A stretch of 46,027 nucleotides of DNA, from assembly GCA_002420005.1 (NCBI GenBank), contig DIHE01000109.1, forward strand, positions 1-46,027, read 5' to 3'. Position 1 is the first letter of the stretch. Every line of letters begins with the position of its first letter. The translations under genes and the position numbers were made by a program. The notes under the pieces are model-generated. The model had not been told where the DNA came from. It did no database searches and worked only from the letters and a program-made list of their open reading frames with translations. This document shows, piece after piece, positions 1 through 9,811 of the stretch. Source of the stretch: Holophagales bacterium UBA5704 (lineage in GTDB: Bacteria; Acidobacteriota; Thermoanaerobaculia; Multivoradales; UBA5704).

Positions 1-240
1 CCGGGAGAGGGGGCGCCACCGCCCAAGGCAGGGAAGCCCAGGGCAGGGAAGACAACACAGCGGAGACGGCGGTGGAGGGGAGCCGGCTTCGCCGGGACCC
101 TCACCCCCTGACCCCCTCTCCCACACGCACTCACACCCGCCCGGGAGAGGGGGAACCGGACAGGTTGGCTTTGGGAAGCTCTCCCCCTCTCCCGGGGGCA
201 GGGAGTGCGGGTGGGAGAGGGGGCCGGGGGGTGAGGGTCC
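1..240. repeat. Nested inverted-repeat block upstream of the eCIS operon
   Basis: Two modules of about 60 bases, at 95-155 and 181-240, are near-perfect reverse complements of each other. The outer arms are 95-132 and 203-240 and the inner arms 140-155 and 181-196. Each module also has its own palindrome, CCCCCTCTCCC facing GGGAGAGGGGG. A further half-copy (ccgggagaggggg) opens the window at 1-13, and a 10-base direct repeat, ggcagggaag, occurs at 27-36 and 42-51. The arrangement resembles dispersed REP/BIME-type extragenic palindromes. I see no credible gene in 1-302. A reading frame open across this stretch translates to a low-complexity Pro/Arg/Gly peptide made of the repeat itself. Confidence 0.75.
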
Positions 241-302
241 ACAGAGCTCCGGCGCCGGAAGAGCCCGTTCAAGCCGCGCATCGCCCCGACGAGCCAGGAC
301 GC

Positions 303-629
303 ATGGAGAGTGCCGCGGAGCGCCCCGCCGCCCGGCCGGAGCGGACGCGCCTCCTTGCCACCGTCGAGCCGGTGGAGGATGCGCCTCTGCCGCCCCCCGC
401 CCGCCGCGCCGACCTGCCCACCGTCGAGCCGAGCCGGGGCGGCGCGGTTCCGGCGGCGGCGGCGTTCGGGGGGGCCGAGGAGCAGGAGACGGTCGTCTCG
501 GTCACCATCGGGCGGATCGACGTGCGGGCGGTTCCCCCTCCGGCTCCGGCGCGGCGCGCGGCCCGGCCGGCGGGGCCGCGGCTGTCGCTGGCGGACTACC
601 TGAAGCAGCGCGGGGAGGGTCGGCGGTGA
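303..629 (+). CDS. Small conserved eCIS-locus protein (108 aa)
   Basis: The ATG at 303 follows an AGGA ribosome-binding site at 296-299, and the frame ends in a TGA that overlaps the GTG start of the next gene. The first 60 residues are Pro/Ala/Arg-rich and probably disordered. The end holds two compact motifs, VSVTIGRIDVRAV and LSLADYLKQR. From memory, small proteins with this 'VxIGRIxVRA...LSLxDYL' pattern recur next to DUF4255 and AAA+ ATPase genes in phage-tail-like loci, but their function is unknown. Co-translation with the cap protein suggests an assembly role, perhaps as an adaptor carried on a flexible linker. The same frame is open further upstream, but that part runs through the repeat block and is unlikely to be coding. 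Confidence 0.7.
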   Translation: MESAAERPAARPERTRLLATVEPVEDAPLPPPARRADLPTVEPSRGGAVPAAAAFGGAEEQETVVSVTIGRIDVRAVPPPAPARRAARPAGPRLSLADYLKQRGEGRR

Positions 630-1920
630 GCAACTTCCTCGCGGTCGCCACGGTCACCGCCAGCTTGCGGCGCATGCTGCAAGGCGTGGTCTCCGCGGAC
701 GTCAACGGCGCCACGGTCACCACGGTGCGGCCCACCGAATCGGGGTCCGGCCTGCCGCAGACCGGGGTCAACGTCTTCCTGTTCCAGGTCAACCCGAATC
801 CGGAGCTGCGCAATGAGGACCTGCCCACCCGGCGCTCCGGCGGCGGCGTGATGCAGCGACCGACGGCGGCGTTGGATCTCCACTACCTGTTCAGCTTCTA
901 TGGCGACCAGGGCACCCTGGAGCCGCAGCGCCTGCTCGCCAGCGTCGTGCGCACCCTGCATGCGCGGCCGACGCTGACCCGCGACATGATCCGCGACACC
1001 CTGGCGGACCCGGCGTTCGCGTTTCTCGCCGGCTCGGACCTGGACGCCGAGAGCGAGCTGGTGCGCTTCGTGCCGCTCAACTTCCAGCTCCAGGAGCTGT
1101 CGCAGCTGTGGACCGGCATGTTCCAGAAGTCCGAGTACGCCCTGTCGGTCGCCTACCGCGCCTCGGTCGTCCTGCTGACCGCCGAGGAGAGGACGGCGCC
1201 GGCCCTTCCGGTGCGCGAGTGGCGCTTCCTGGTGGACACCCTGAAACAGCCGGAGATCACCGCGCTCGACGCCGGCTCTCCCGCCGCGCCGCTGGTGCTC
1301 GGAGCGACGGTACGCCTGCGCGGCCGGCGGCTGATGGGCAGGGCCCTGACGCGGGTGCGCCTCGCCGGGCAGGAGATCGTGCCGAGCGTTCTCTCCGACG
1401 ACGAGATCCGTTTTGAGCTCTCTTCGGCCGTGCTCGACGTCGGGCCTTTGCGCCCCGGCGTGCAGGCGGTCCAGGTGGTGCACCCCACCCTGTTCGGCGA
1501 CCCGCCGGAGCCGCGCGCCGGGGTCGAGTCGAACGTCGCCGCGCTCGTGCTGCGCCCGCGCATCACCGCGGCGGAGACGGGGCCGGTGACCGTCAAGGGA
1601 GGCAAGGCGTCGGCGACGTTGACGGTGACCTGGGAGCCTCTGGTGGGGCCGCGCCAGAAGGCGTACGTGCTGCTCAACACGATCGCCGGCTCGGCCCAGG
1701 CGGCGGCCTATTCCTTCCTTGTGCCGCCGCGGGCGGACGATGCGGAGGACGCGAACGTCTCTCTCGCGGGGATCGTCCCCGGCGTCTATCTGGTCCGCCT
1801 CCAGGTGGACGGCGCCGAGAGCCCGCTCGACGTGGACACCGATCCGGCGAGCCCCACCTTCGGCCGCTTCATCGGCCCGGTGATCGACCTGACCGGCGGC
1901 ACCCTCGGGGAGGGCAAGGC

Positions 1921-1924
<4 letters not shown>
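626..1924 (+). CDS. DUF4255 (Pvc16-like) cap/terminator protein of contractile injection system
   Basis: This 432-residue protein matches the DUF4255/Pvc16 N-terminal family over about residues 1-190. Visible signs are the opening FLAVATVTASLRRML, a predicted beta segment VNVFLFQVNPNPELRN, LDLHYLFSFYG and the late block VPLNFQLQELSQLW. In Afp/PVC particles the related protein caps the sheath-tube end distal to the baseplate. Residues of roughly 200-430 look like one or two Ig-like beta domains (ITALDAGSPAAPLVLGATVRLRG...). This makes it longer than a minimal Pvc16. The GTG start overlaps the preceding stop in GTGA, and the next gene is joined the same way. Family assignment is firm; the role is transferred from characterised eCIS. 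Confidence 0.85.
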
Positions 1925-3866
<1,942 letters not shown>

Positions 3867-3870
<4 letters not shown>

Positions 3871-4058
3871 CAAAGCGGGTGGAGGTGCACATCGACCGCC
3901 TGGTGTTGCACGGCGTGGCTCCGGGGGACCGGTCAGCCGTGGCGCAGGCGGTGGAGCGCGAGGTGGCACGGCTCGCCGAGGCGGGCGGGCTCGCCGGCGG
4001 CACCGTGCCGCGGCTCGCGCCGATCCGCCTGCCGGGGCGGGGAGAGCCCTCCGCATGA
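3867..4058 (+). CDS. Very small conserved protein between ATPase and tube-protein genes (63 aa)
   Basis: The frame begins at GTG 3867, overlapping the ATPase stop (GTGA), and ends at a TGA overlapping the ATG of the next gene (ATGA). Coupling on both sides argues that it is real despite its size. The product contains VHIDRLVLHGVAPGDR and an acidic/basic helix AVAQAVEREVARLAEAG. I recall similar 'HIDRLVLxG' peptides in phage-tail-like loci, without an assigned function. Its frame is also open as a long shadow inside the ATPase gene, which could hide it from a gene caller. The ATPase stop at 3868-3870 marks where real coding in this frame begins. Confidence 0.7.
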
Positions 4059-4708
4059 GCACCTTCCCCCGGTCCCCCCGCACGCTCCGCGGCGCCATCG
4101 TGGCGATCGACGTGTTCAATCCGGTCGCGAGCGTCATCGTCTTTCAATACAACCCGGAGAGCCTGACCCGCTCGATCGATCCGCAGATCGGGAGCGACGG
4201 CGGCAGCCGCTCCGAGGTGCTGCGCTTGAAGGGTGCACCCAAGGAGACGATCAGTGCCGAGATCGTGATCGATGCCACCGACCAGCTCGAAAAGGCCGAT
4301 CCGAAGGCGACCCGGATGGGGCTCCACCCGCAGCTCGCGGCGCTGGAGATGCTGGTCTATCCGAAGAGCAGCCTGGTGATCGCCAACACCCTGCTGTCCC
4401 TCGTCGGCACCATCGAGGTCCTGCCGCCGCAGGCGCCGCTCACCCTGTTCGCCTGGGGGCCGGCGCGCGTGGTGCCGGTGGTCGTGCAGTCGATGAGCAT
4501 CACCGAGGACCTGCACGACGTGAACCTGAACCCGATCCGCGCCAAGGTGTCCCTGAGCCTGCGGGTGCTCACCTACGACGACCTGCCGGTGAGCCATCCC
4601 GGGTACGGCCTGTTCCTCGCCCACCAGGTGGTCAAGGAGACCTTCGCCACCCTGGGCAGCCTCGACAACCTGAACGCCCTGGCGCAGGGCGACGTGCGCA
4701 TCGTCTGA
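4055..4708 (+). CDS. CIS tube-type protein (Pvc7-like)
   Basis: This 217-residue protein has the signature of the contractile injection system tube/spike-adaptor family: an early beta region followed by IVFQYNPESLTRSIDP, then ATRMGLHPQLAALEMLVYP, LTLFAWGPARVVPVVV, MSITEDLHDVNLNPIRAKV and the C-terminal VSLSLRVLTYDDL. In PVC/Afp, Pvc7 sits at the junction between inner tube and spike/baseplate. Here the LysM part is carried by the following separate gene, which fits a split version. The ATG start overlaps the previous stop. Family call is strong; exact position in the particle is by homology. Confidence 0.85.
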   Translation: MSTFPRSPRTLRGAIVAIDVFNPVASVIVFQYNPESLTRSIDPQIGSDGGSRSEVLRLKGAPKETISAEIVIDATDQLEKADPKATRMGLHPQLAALEMLVYPKSSLVIANTLLSLVGTIEVLPPQAPLTLFAWGPARVVPVVVQSMSITEDLHDVNLNPIRAKVSLSLRVLTYDDLPVSHPGYGLFLAHQVVKETFATLGSLDNLNALAQGDVRIV

Positions 4709-4731
4709 CCCGAGAGAGCGAGGAGAGCGCG

Positions 4732-5037
4732 ATGTTCGAGCCCGACAGCCGCTATGCCGACCTGGAGGACGCCGTGCTGGTGACCCCGGAAGGCCGCGAG
4801 GTCGCCTACAAGAAGAGGCGCTTCCTGCCGCAGGGGGCGAAGCTGCCGCTGCTCGTCGAGGTCACCGTGCACGAGGGAGAGCGCCTCGACCTGCTCACCG
4901 CCCGCACCCTGGGCGAGGCCACCCAGTGGTGGCGGGTGGCCGACGCCAACAATGCGATGCGCCCGGAGGACCTGGAAGAGGCCGGGCGGACCCTGCGCGT
5001 GCCGGTGCCGCGCATTCCGGGGGAAGACCGCCAGTGA
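4732..5037 (+). CDS. LysM-like baseplate hub protein (gp53/gpX type)
   Basis: The product is 101 residues. The start ATG at 4732 has a purine-rich leader (gcgaggagagcg), and this is one of only two real gaps in the structural operon (23 bases). The second half reads as a LysM-like fold: VHEGERLDLLTARTLGEATQWWRVADANNAM followed by GRTLRVPVP. The WWRVADAN box is typical of small tail proteins that bind near the hub (P2 gpX and T4 gp53 C-terminus families). It probably helps dock the tube to the spike rather than binding peptidoglycan, because it has no signal peptide. Confidence 0.8.
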   Translation: MFEPDSRYADLEDAVLVTPEGREVAYKKRRFLPQGAKLPLLVEVTVHEGERLDLLTARTLGEATQWWRVADANNAMRPEDLEEAGRTLRVPVPRIPGEDRQ

Positions 5038-6176
5038 GCTTTCTCGGCGTCCGGCTGACGCTGCTCCTCGGGCCGACGGTGCCGTTGCCGGCGCCGCCGT
5101 TGCTCACCCACAGCCTGGAGAACGTCGAGGTCACCCACACCGACGAAGGGCGGTCGGGCTTCCAGCTCTCGTTCCTTTCCGGCCGCCGGGGCGTGCGCGA
5201 CGTGGTGGACGACCCGCTGCTGGTGAGCCCGCTGCTGCGCACCTTCAACCGGGTGATCCTGATCGTCACCTTCAACGTCACGCCGCGGGTGTTGATGGAC
5301 GGCATCATCACGCGGCAGGAGCTGACCCCGGGGGAGGAGCCGGGGACCACGCGGGTGACGGTGACCGGGGAGGACGTGAGCGTGATGATGGACCTGGAAG
5401 ACCGCTCCGCCGAGCACCCGGCCCAGCCCGATCCGGCGATCGTCGCCAAGCTCATCCTTCGCTATGCCCGCTACGGGCTGGTACCGGTGATCATCCCGCC
5501 GAAGGTACTCGATCCGCCGCTGCCGATCGAGCGGATTCCGGTGCAGCAGTGCACCGACCTGGAGTACATCGAGAAGCTCGGCCGGCGCAACGGCCACGTT
5601 TTCTACATTTCTCCGGGGCCGGTGCCGGGCACCAACCGGGCCTACTGGGGGCCGCCGCCCCGGCTCTCGGTGCCGCAGCGGGCGCTGTCGGTCAACTTCG
5701 GCTCGAACACCAACGTCGATTCGATCAGCTTCAGCCAGGACGCCCTGGCCCCCGAGACGGTGGACGGCGACGTGCAGGACCACCGCACGAACCGGAAGTT
5801 CCCGGTGCGCACCTTCGCCAGCCTGCGCGTGCCGCTGTCCGCCAAGCCGGGCTGGCTGGTCGACCGCGCGCATACGCGGGTCTCGCGATTCCGCGAGGTC
5901 ACGCCGAGCGTGGTCTCCGCCCTCGGCCGGGCGCAGGCGCGCACCGACAAGTCCACCGACCGCACGGTGACCGCGACCGGCCGGCTCGACGCCGGACGTT
6001 ATGGCGACCTGTTGCAGGCGCGCGGGCTGGTCGGCCTGCGCGGCGCCGGCTGGCACTACGACGGCCTGTACTACGTGCAGCAGGTGACGCACCAGATCCG
6101 GCACCACGAGTACACCCAGGATTTCACCCTGACCCGCGACGGGTTGGGATCGCTCACGCCGGTGGTGAGACCATGA
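5034..6176 (+). CDS. Baseplate hub protein, phage late control gene D / VgrG N-terminal type
   Basis: The GTG at 5034 overlaps the stop of the LysM gene, giving a 380-residue protein. It shows features of the gpD/gp27 hub family: two beta-barrel-like halves, VEVTHTDEGRSGFQLSFLSGR near the start, the segment QQCTDLEYIEKLGRRNGHVFYI in the middle, and the late YGDLLQARGLVGLRGAG and YYVQQVTHQI. In phages this trimer forms the ring beneath the spike. The spike OB-fold is encoded separately by the next gene, unlike VgrG or Pvc8, where both are fused. An upstream extension of the frame exists but lies inside the LysM gene, so I chose the coupled GTG. Confidence 0.85.
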   Translation: MSFLGVRLTLLLGPTVPLPAPPLLTHSLENVEVTHTDEGRSGFQLSFLSGRRGVRDVVDDPLLVSPLLRTFNRVILIVTFNVTPRVLMDGIITRQELTPGEEPGTTRVTVTGEDVSVMMDLEDRSAEHPAQPDPAIVAKLILRYARYGLVPVIIPPKVLDPPLPIERIPVQQCTDLEYIEKLGRRNGHVFYISPGPVPGTNRAYWGPPPRLSVPQRALSVNFGSNTNVDSISFSQDALAPETVDGDVQDHRTNRKFPVRTFASLRVPLSAKPGWLVDRAHTRVSRFREVTPSVVSALGRAQARTDKSTDRTVTATGRLDAGRYGDLLQARGLVGLRGAGWHYDGLYYVQQVTHQIRHHEYTQDFTLTRDGLGSLTPVVRP

Positions 6177-6676
6177 CCGAGCAGGCGTTCTACGGCAAGT
6201 ATCGCGGCAAGGTGAGCAACAACATCGATCCGTTGCAGATCGGCCGCCTCCAGGTGTCGGTGCCCGAGGTGCTGGGCGACGGGCGGCTGAGCTGGGCGTT
6301 GCCCTGCGTGCCGTTCGCCGGGCCGGGGGTCGGCTTCTTCGCCCTGCCGCCGGTCCAGGCCAACGTGTGGGTGGAGTTCGAGGGCGGCGACCCCGACCAT
6401 CCCATCTGGTCCGGTTGCTTCTGGAGCCCCGGCCAGGCTCCGGCGCAGCCGGCGATTCCGCAGGTGATGGTGCTGCAGACCCAGGGGGTGAGCCTGCAGC
6501 TCTCCGACGTGCCGGGCGGCGGCGGGTTGACCATCGAGGTGAAGCCGCCCGCGGTGGCGATCCCGCTCTCGATGAAGTTCACCACGGCCGGGATCGAGAT
6601 CCGCAACGGCAAGAACAGCATCAAGCTGACCACGGCGAGCGTCAACGTCAACGACGGCGCCCTGGAGGTGATCTGA
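6173..6676 (+). CDS. Spike protein, gpV/gp5 OB-fold and beta-helix
   Basis: The ATG at 6173 overlaps the hub stop (ATGA) and gives 167 residues. The N-terminal half is a textbook baseplate-V/gp5 OB domain: GKYRGKVSNNIDPLQIGRLQV, LSWALPCVPFAG and VWVEFEGGDPDHPIWSGCFW. The C-terminal 70 residues (LTIEVKPPAVAIPLSMKFTTAGIEIRNGKNSIKL...) alternate small and hydrophobic residues, as expected for a short trimeric beta-helical needle. It should sit under the hub and carry the PAAR-like tip encoded next. Confidence 0.88.
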   Translation: MTEQAFYGKYRGKVSNNIDPLQIGRLQVSVPEVLGDGRLSWALPCVPFAGPGVGFFALPPVQANVWVEFEGGDPDHPIWSGCFWSPGQAPAQPAIPQVMVLQTQGVSLQLSDVPGGGGLTIEVKPPAVAIPLSMKFTTAGIEIRNGKNSIKLTTASVNVNDGALEVI

Positions 6677-6999
6677 TGCCCGGCTTCCTGCTCAACGTCG
6701 GTTCCCTCGTGCAGTGCGCCCACGGCGGCTCCGCCAAGCCGACGCTGCGCAATCCGCGGGTCAAGGTGATGGGGCAGAACGTGGTCACCCGGGTGAGCGT
6801 CTACACCGTCTCCGGCTGCTCCTTCCCGGCGCCGCCGAACGGCAACGGCCCGTGCCTGATGGCGCAGTGGACCACCGCGGCCCTGCGCGTGCGCTGCAAC
6901 GGCCTGCCGGTCCTGCTGATGGACAGCCAGGCGACCTGCAACCCGACCGGCACTCCGCTCGTCGTCGCCTTCACCCAGCCCAGGGTCAAGGGGGTGTGA
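6676..6999 (+). CDS. PAAR-like spike-tip protein
   Basis: The start overlaps the spike stop by one base (TGATG); the product is 107 residues. The pattern fits a PAAR/PAAR-like tip: a Gly/Val-rich N-terminus (LLNVGSLVQCAHGGSAKPT), repeated short beta strands and several conserved cysteines and histidines (QCAHGG, SGCSFPAPP, GPCLMAQW, QATCNPTG) that could bind a metal at the point. Its place directly after the spike gene agrees. DUF4280-like is an alternative label for the same kind of tip. No toxin extension is fused. Confidence 0.8.
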   Translation: MPGFLLNVGSLVQCAHGGSAKPTLRNPRVKVMGQNVVTRVSVYTVSGCSFPAPPNGNGPCLMAQWTTAALRVRCNGLPVLLMDSQATCNPTGTPLVVAFTQPRVKGV

Positions 7000-7361
7000 T
7001 GCAGATCGACCATCCGTTCCACGTCGACGAGCGCCAACGCACGGCCGAGGCCGGGGACGAGGACCACGTGCGCGACCTGATCGAGCAGGTGCTGTTCACC
7101 AATCCCGGCGAGCGGGTGAACCGCCCCGACTTCGGCGCCGGCCTCGACCAGCTCCTGTTCGGGCCGAGCAGCCCGGAGATGGCGTCGACGGTGCAGTCCA
7201 TGGTGCAGGGGGCGCTGCAGCAATGGCTGGCCGACCGCCTGCGGGTGGAGGCGGTCGAGATCGTGCCGGACGGCTCGACGCTGCGCATCACCGTGCAGTA
7301 CACGCTGCTGCGCAACCTGGAGCGGCGGCGGGCGGCCTTCCAGAGGAGCTTCGGGCTGTGA
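6999..7361 (+). CDS. Baseplate wedge protein gp25 family
   Basis: This 120-residue protein has the gp25/GpW signature: HVRDLIEQVLFTNPGERVNRPDFGAGLDQLLF, followed by a helix and two strands ending VEIVPDGSTLRITVQYTL. Length and motif match stand-alone gp25-like proteins of tails and eCIS (Pvc9-like). The ATG overlaps the tip gene stop (TGATG) and the next gene starts on its stop (GTGA). It is expected to link the inner baseplate to the sheath initiation ring. Confidence 0.9.
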   Translation: MQIDHPFHVDERQRTAEAGDEDHVRDLIEQVLFTNPGERVNRPDFGAGLDQLLFGPSSPEMASTVQSMVQGALQQWLADRLRVEAVEIVPDGSTLRITVQYTLLRNLERRRAAFQRSFGL

Positions 7362-9811
7362 GCGGAGCGGTCGACGACTTCCTGCGCCTGCGGCGGGCCG
7401 CGGTGGCGGCGCATCCGACGCAGATCGGGCTCGACGCGATCGAGACCGGCGTGGATCCGGCGGACCCCGCGCGCCATCGCCTGGAGCTGCACTTCATCCC
7501 GGCGGTCAACGATCCCTCGCCGAGCAAGCACGCCGGCCTCGGCGGCCTCTCCGCAGCGAATTTCCGCTTCACCGCGGCGGGCGAGCCGGTGGACGGCCTG
7601 CTCACCGTGGTGGACGTGGACCACCTGACGCCGGCCTCGCCGGATCTCACGGTCACCGTCACCTATGCCGGCGACGCGAGCCTGGCGCGGCGGCTGGGGA
7701 GCACGGCGACGCTGAGCGTCGAGCTGGTCGATGTGCCGGACCTCGACCCGTTCTTCTGCCGCCTGGACTTCTCGCTCGATCCTGACGCGCCGCTCGCCGA
7801 GGACCTGGCCGACCCCTGCCCGCCGCCGCCGGCCGCCGCGCCGCCGGTCGCCGCGGACTACCTGGCGAAGGACTGGGCGAGCTTCCGCCAGCGCATGCTC
7901 GACAGCCTTTCCGGCGCGCTGCCGGAGTGGACCGAGCGCAATCCGGCGGACCTGCTGGTCACCCTGGTCGAGCTGCTCGCCGACGGTGCCGACCGCGCCA
8001 GCTACCTGCAGGATGCGGTGGCCACCGAGGCCTATCTGGGCACCGCCCGTCTGCGCACCTCGGTGCGCCGGCACGCCCGGCTGGTCGGCTATCAGGCCGG
8101 AGAGGGCACGAACGCCCGGGTCTGGGCCTGCTTCACCGCGAGCGGCGCCGGGACGCTGCCGGCCGGCACCCGCCTGCTCACCCGCACCAACGGGCTGCCC
8201 CCGGTTCTCGCCGCCGGCGGCGCGCTCGACCAGGCGCTGGCGGCGGGCGCGGTGGTGTTCGAGACCCTCTACGCCGTCGCCCTGCGCCCGGAGCGCAACG
8301 CCATCGCCCTCCACGACTGGGGGGCGCCGGCCTACGGCCTGCCGCGCGGCGCGACCGGCGCGGCCCTGCGCGGCACGCCGGCCGCCCTCGGCCTCGCCGT
8401 CGGCGACGTGCTGCTCCTCGAAGAGGTGCGCAGCCCGGACACCGGCAAGGTGGAGGAGGCGCATCCGGAGCGCCGGCACGCGGTGCGCCTGACGCGGGTG
8501 AGCGCGGCGAGCGATCCCCTGGCGGTTCCACCGGCCGACCTGACGGCGGTCGAATGGCACGCCGCGGACGCCCTGCCGTTCGCCCTCTGCCTCTCCAACC
8601 TCGCGGCCGACGGCACCCCGATCACCGGGGTCTGCGTGGCGCGCGGCAACGTGGCGCTCGCCGACCATGGCCGTACCGTGGGCGACGACGAGCGGCTCAC
8701 CGCCACCGCCGGGCGCTACCGCCCGGTTCTGGCGCGGCGTGGCCTGACCTTCGGCGTTCCGTACGACCACGCCGCGGCCCAGGCGCGGCCGGCGGCGGCG
8801 GCCCTGGAGCAGACGGCGGCCGAGGCGCTCCCCGCCCTGCGGCTTTGGGAAGGCGCGGGAGCCGCGACGACGTTCTGGACCCTGCGCCGGGATCTGCTGA
8901 CCAGCGACCGCTTCGCCCGCGACTTCGTGGTCGAGACCGAGGACGACGGCCGGGCCGTGCTGCGCTTCGGCGACGGCACCCTCGGGCGCCTCCCGGCGCC
9001 GGGGACCGTGCTGCGCGTCGCCTACCGGGTGGGCCACGGGCGCACCGGCAACCTCGGCGCCGACAGCCTCGCCCATGTGGTGAGCACGGAGACCTTCGTG
9101 CAGGCGGTGCGCAACCCGCTGCCGGCGCGCGGCGGTGGCGACCCCGAGCCGCTCGACCGCATCCGCCTCGCGGCCCCCGGCGGGCTGCGCGCGCTCGAAG
9201 GGCGCACCACCGAAGGCGACTTCGCGCGCCTCGCCGAGACCCACCCCGAGGTGGCGCGGGCGGCGGCCTCCCTGCGCTGGACCGGGAGCTGGTTCGTCCT
9301 GGAGGTGGCGGTGGAGCGCGCCGGCGGGCTGGCGGACGATGCGGCGTTCCTCGACCGCGTCCGCCTTTACCTCGAAGACTGGCGCCAGGCGGGGTGGGAG
9401 ATCGTGGTGCGTCCGCTGCGCTTCGTCGGCCTCGACATCGCGATCACCGTCCTGCTCGCCCCCGACGCGCCGCGCGGCACGGTGGAGCGCGAGCTGCTGG
9501 CGGCGTTCAGCAACCGCGACCTCCCCGGCGGCGGGCGCGGCTTCTTCCATCCCGCCGAGCTCACCTTCGGCCAGCCGGTCTACCTGAGCCGCGTGGTGGA
9601 AGCGGCGCTGGCGGTCGAAGGGGTGCGCGGGGTCGACACCTCGGAGGCGCCGCCGCGTCTCAACCGCTTCCGGCGGTGGGGTGAGCCGTCGCGCGGCGAG
9701 CTGGAAGCCGGGCGGATCCGCATCGGCCGTGCCGAGATCGCGCGCGTCGACAACGACCCGGCGGCCCCGGCCAACGGGCGCATCCAGTTTCACCTGGAGG
9801 GAGGACGATGA
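7358..9811 (+). CDS. Baseplate J-like protein 1 (Pvc11-like)
   Basis: The product is 817 residues from a coupled GTG. A beta-rich N-terminal extension of about 160 residues precedes the baseplate J core, which starts near DYLAKDWASFRQRMLD and continues NPADLLVTLVELLADGADRASYLQD. The helical block TEAYLGTARLRTSVRRHARLVGY is typical. Near residue 535 comes VLRFGDGTLGRLPAPG, followed by YRVGHGRTGNLGADSL, a pattern shared by many baseplate J proteins. It should form the wedge arms with the next gene's product. Two J-like genes in tandem is normal for eCIS. Confidence 0.88.
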   Translation: MSGAVDDFLRLRRAAVAAHPTQIGLDAIETGVDPADPARHRLELHFIPAVNDPSPSKHAGLGGLSAANFRFTAAGEPVDGLLTVVDVDHLTPASPDLTVTVTYAGDASLARRLGSTATLSVELVDVPDLDPFFCRLDFSLDPDAPLAEDLADPCPPPPAAAPPVAADYLAKDWASFRQRMLDSLSGALPEWTERNPADLLVTLVELLADGADRASYLQDAVATEAYLGTARLRTSVRRHARLVGYQAGEGTNARVWACFTASGAGTLPAGTRLLTRTNGLPPVLAAGGALDQALAAGAVVFETLYAVALRPERNAIALHDWGAPAYGLPRGATGAALRGTPAALGLAVGDVLLLEEVRSPDTGKVEEAHPERRHAVRLTRVSAASDPLAVPPADLTAVEWHAADALPFALCLSNLAADGTPITGVCVARGNVALADHGRTVGDDERLTATAGRYRPVLARRGLTFGVPYDHAAAQARPAAAALEQTAAEALPALRLWEGAGAATTFWTLRRDLLTSDRFARDFVVETEDDGRAVLRFGDGTLGRLPAPGTVLRVAYRVGHGRTGNLGADSLAHVVSTETFVQAVRNPLPARGGGDPEPLDRIRLAAPGGLRALEGRTTEGDFARLAETHPEVARAAASLRWTGSWFVLEVAVERAGGLADDAAFLDRVRLYLEDWRQAGWEIVVRPLRFVGLDIAITVLLAPDAPRGTVERELLAAFSNRDLPGGGRGFFHPAELTFGQPVYLSRVVEAALAVEGVRGVDTSEAPPRLNRFRRWGEPSRGELEAGRIRIGRAEIARVDNDPAAPANGRIQFHLEGGR

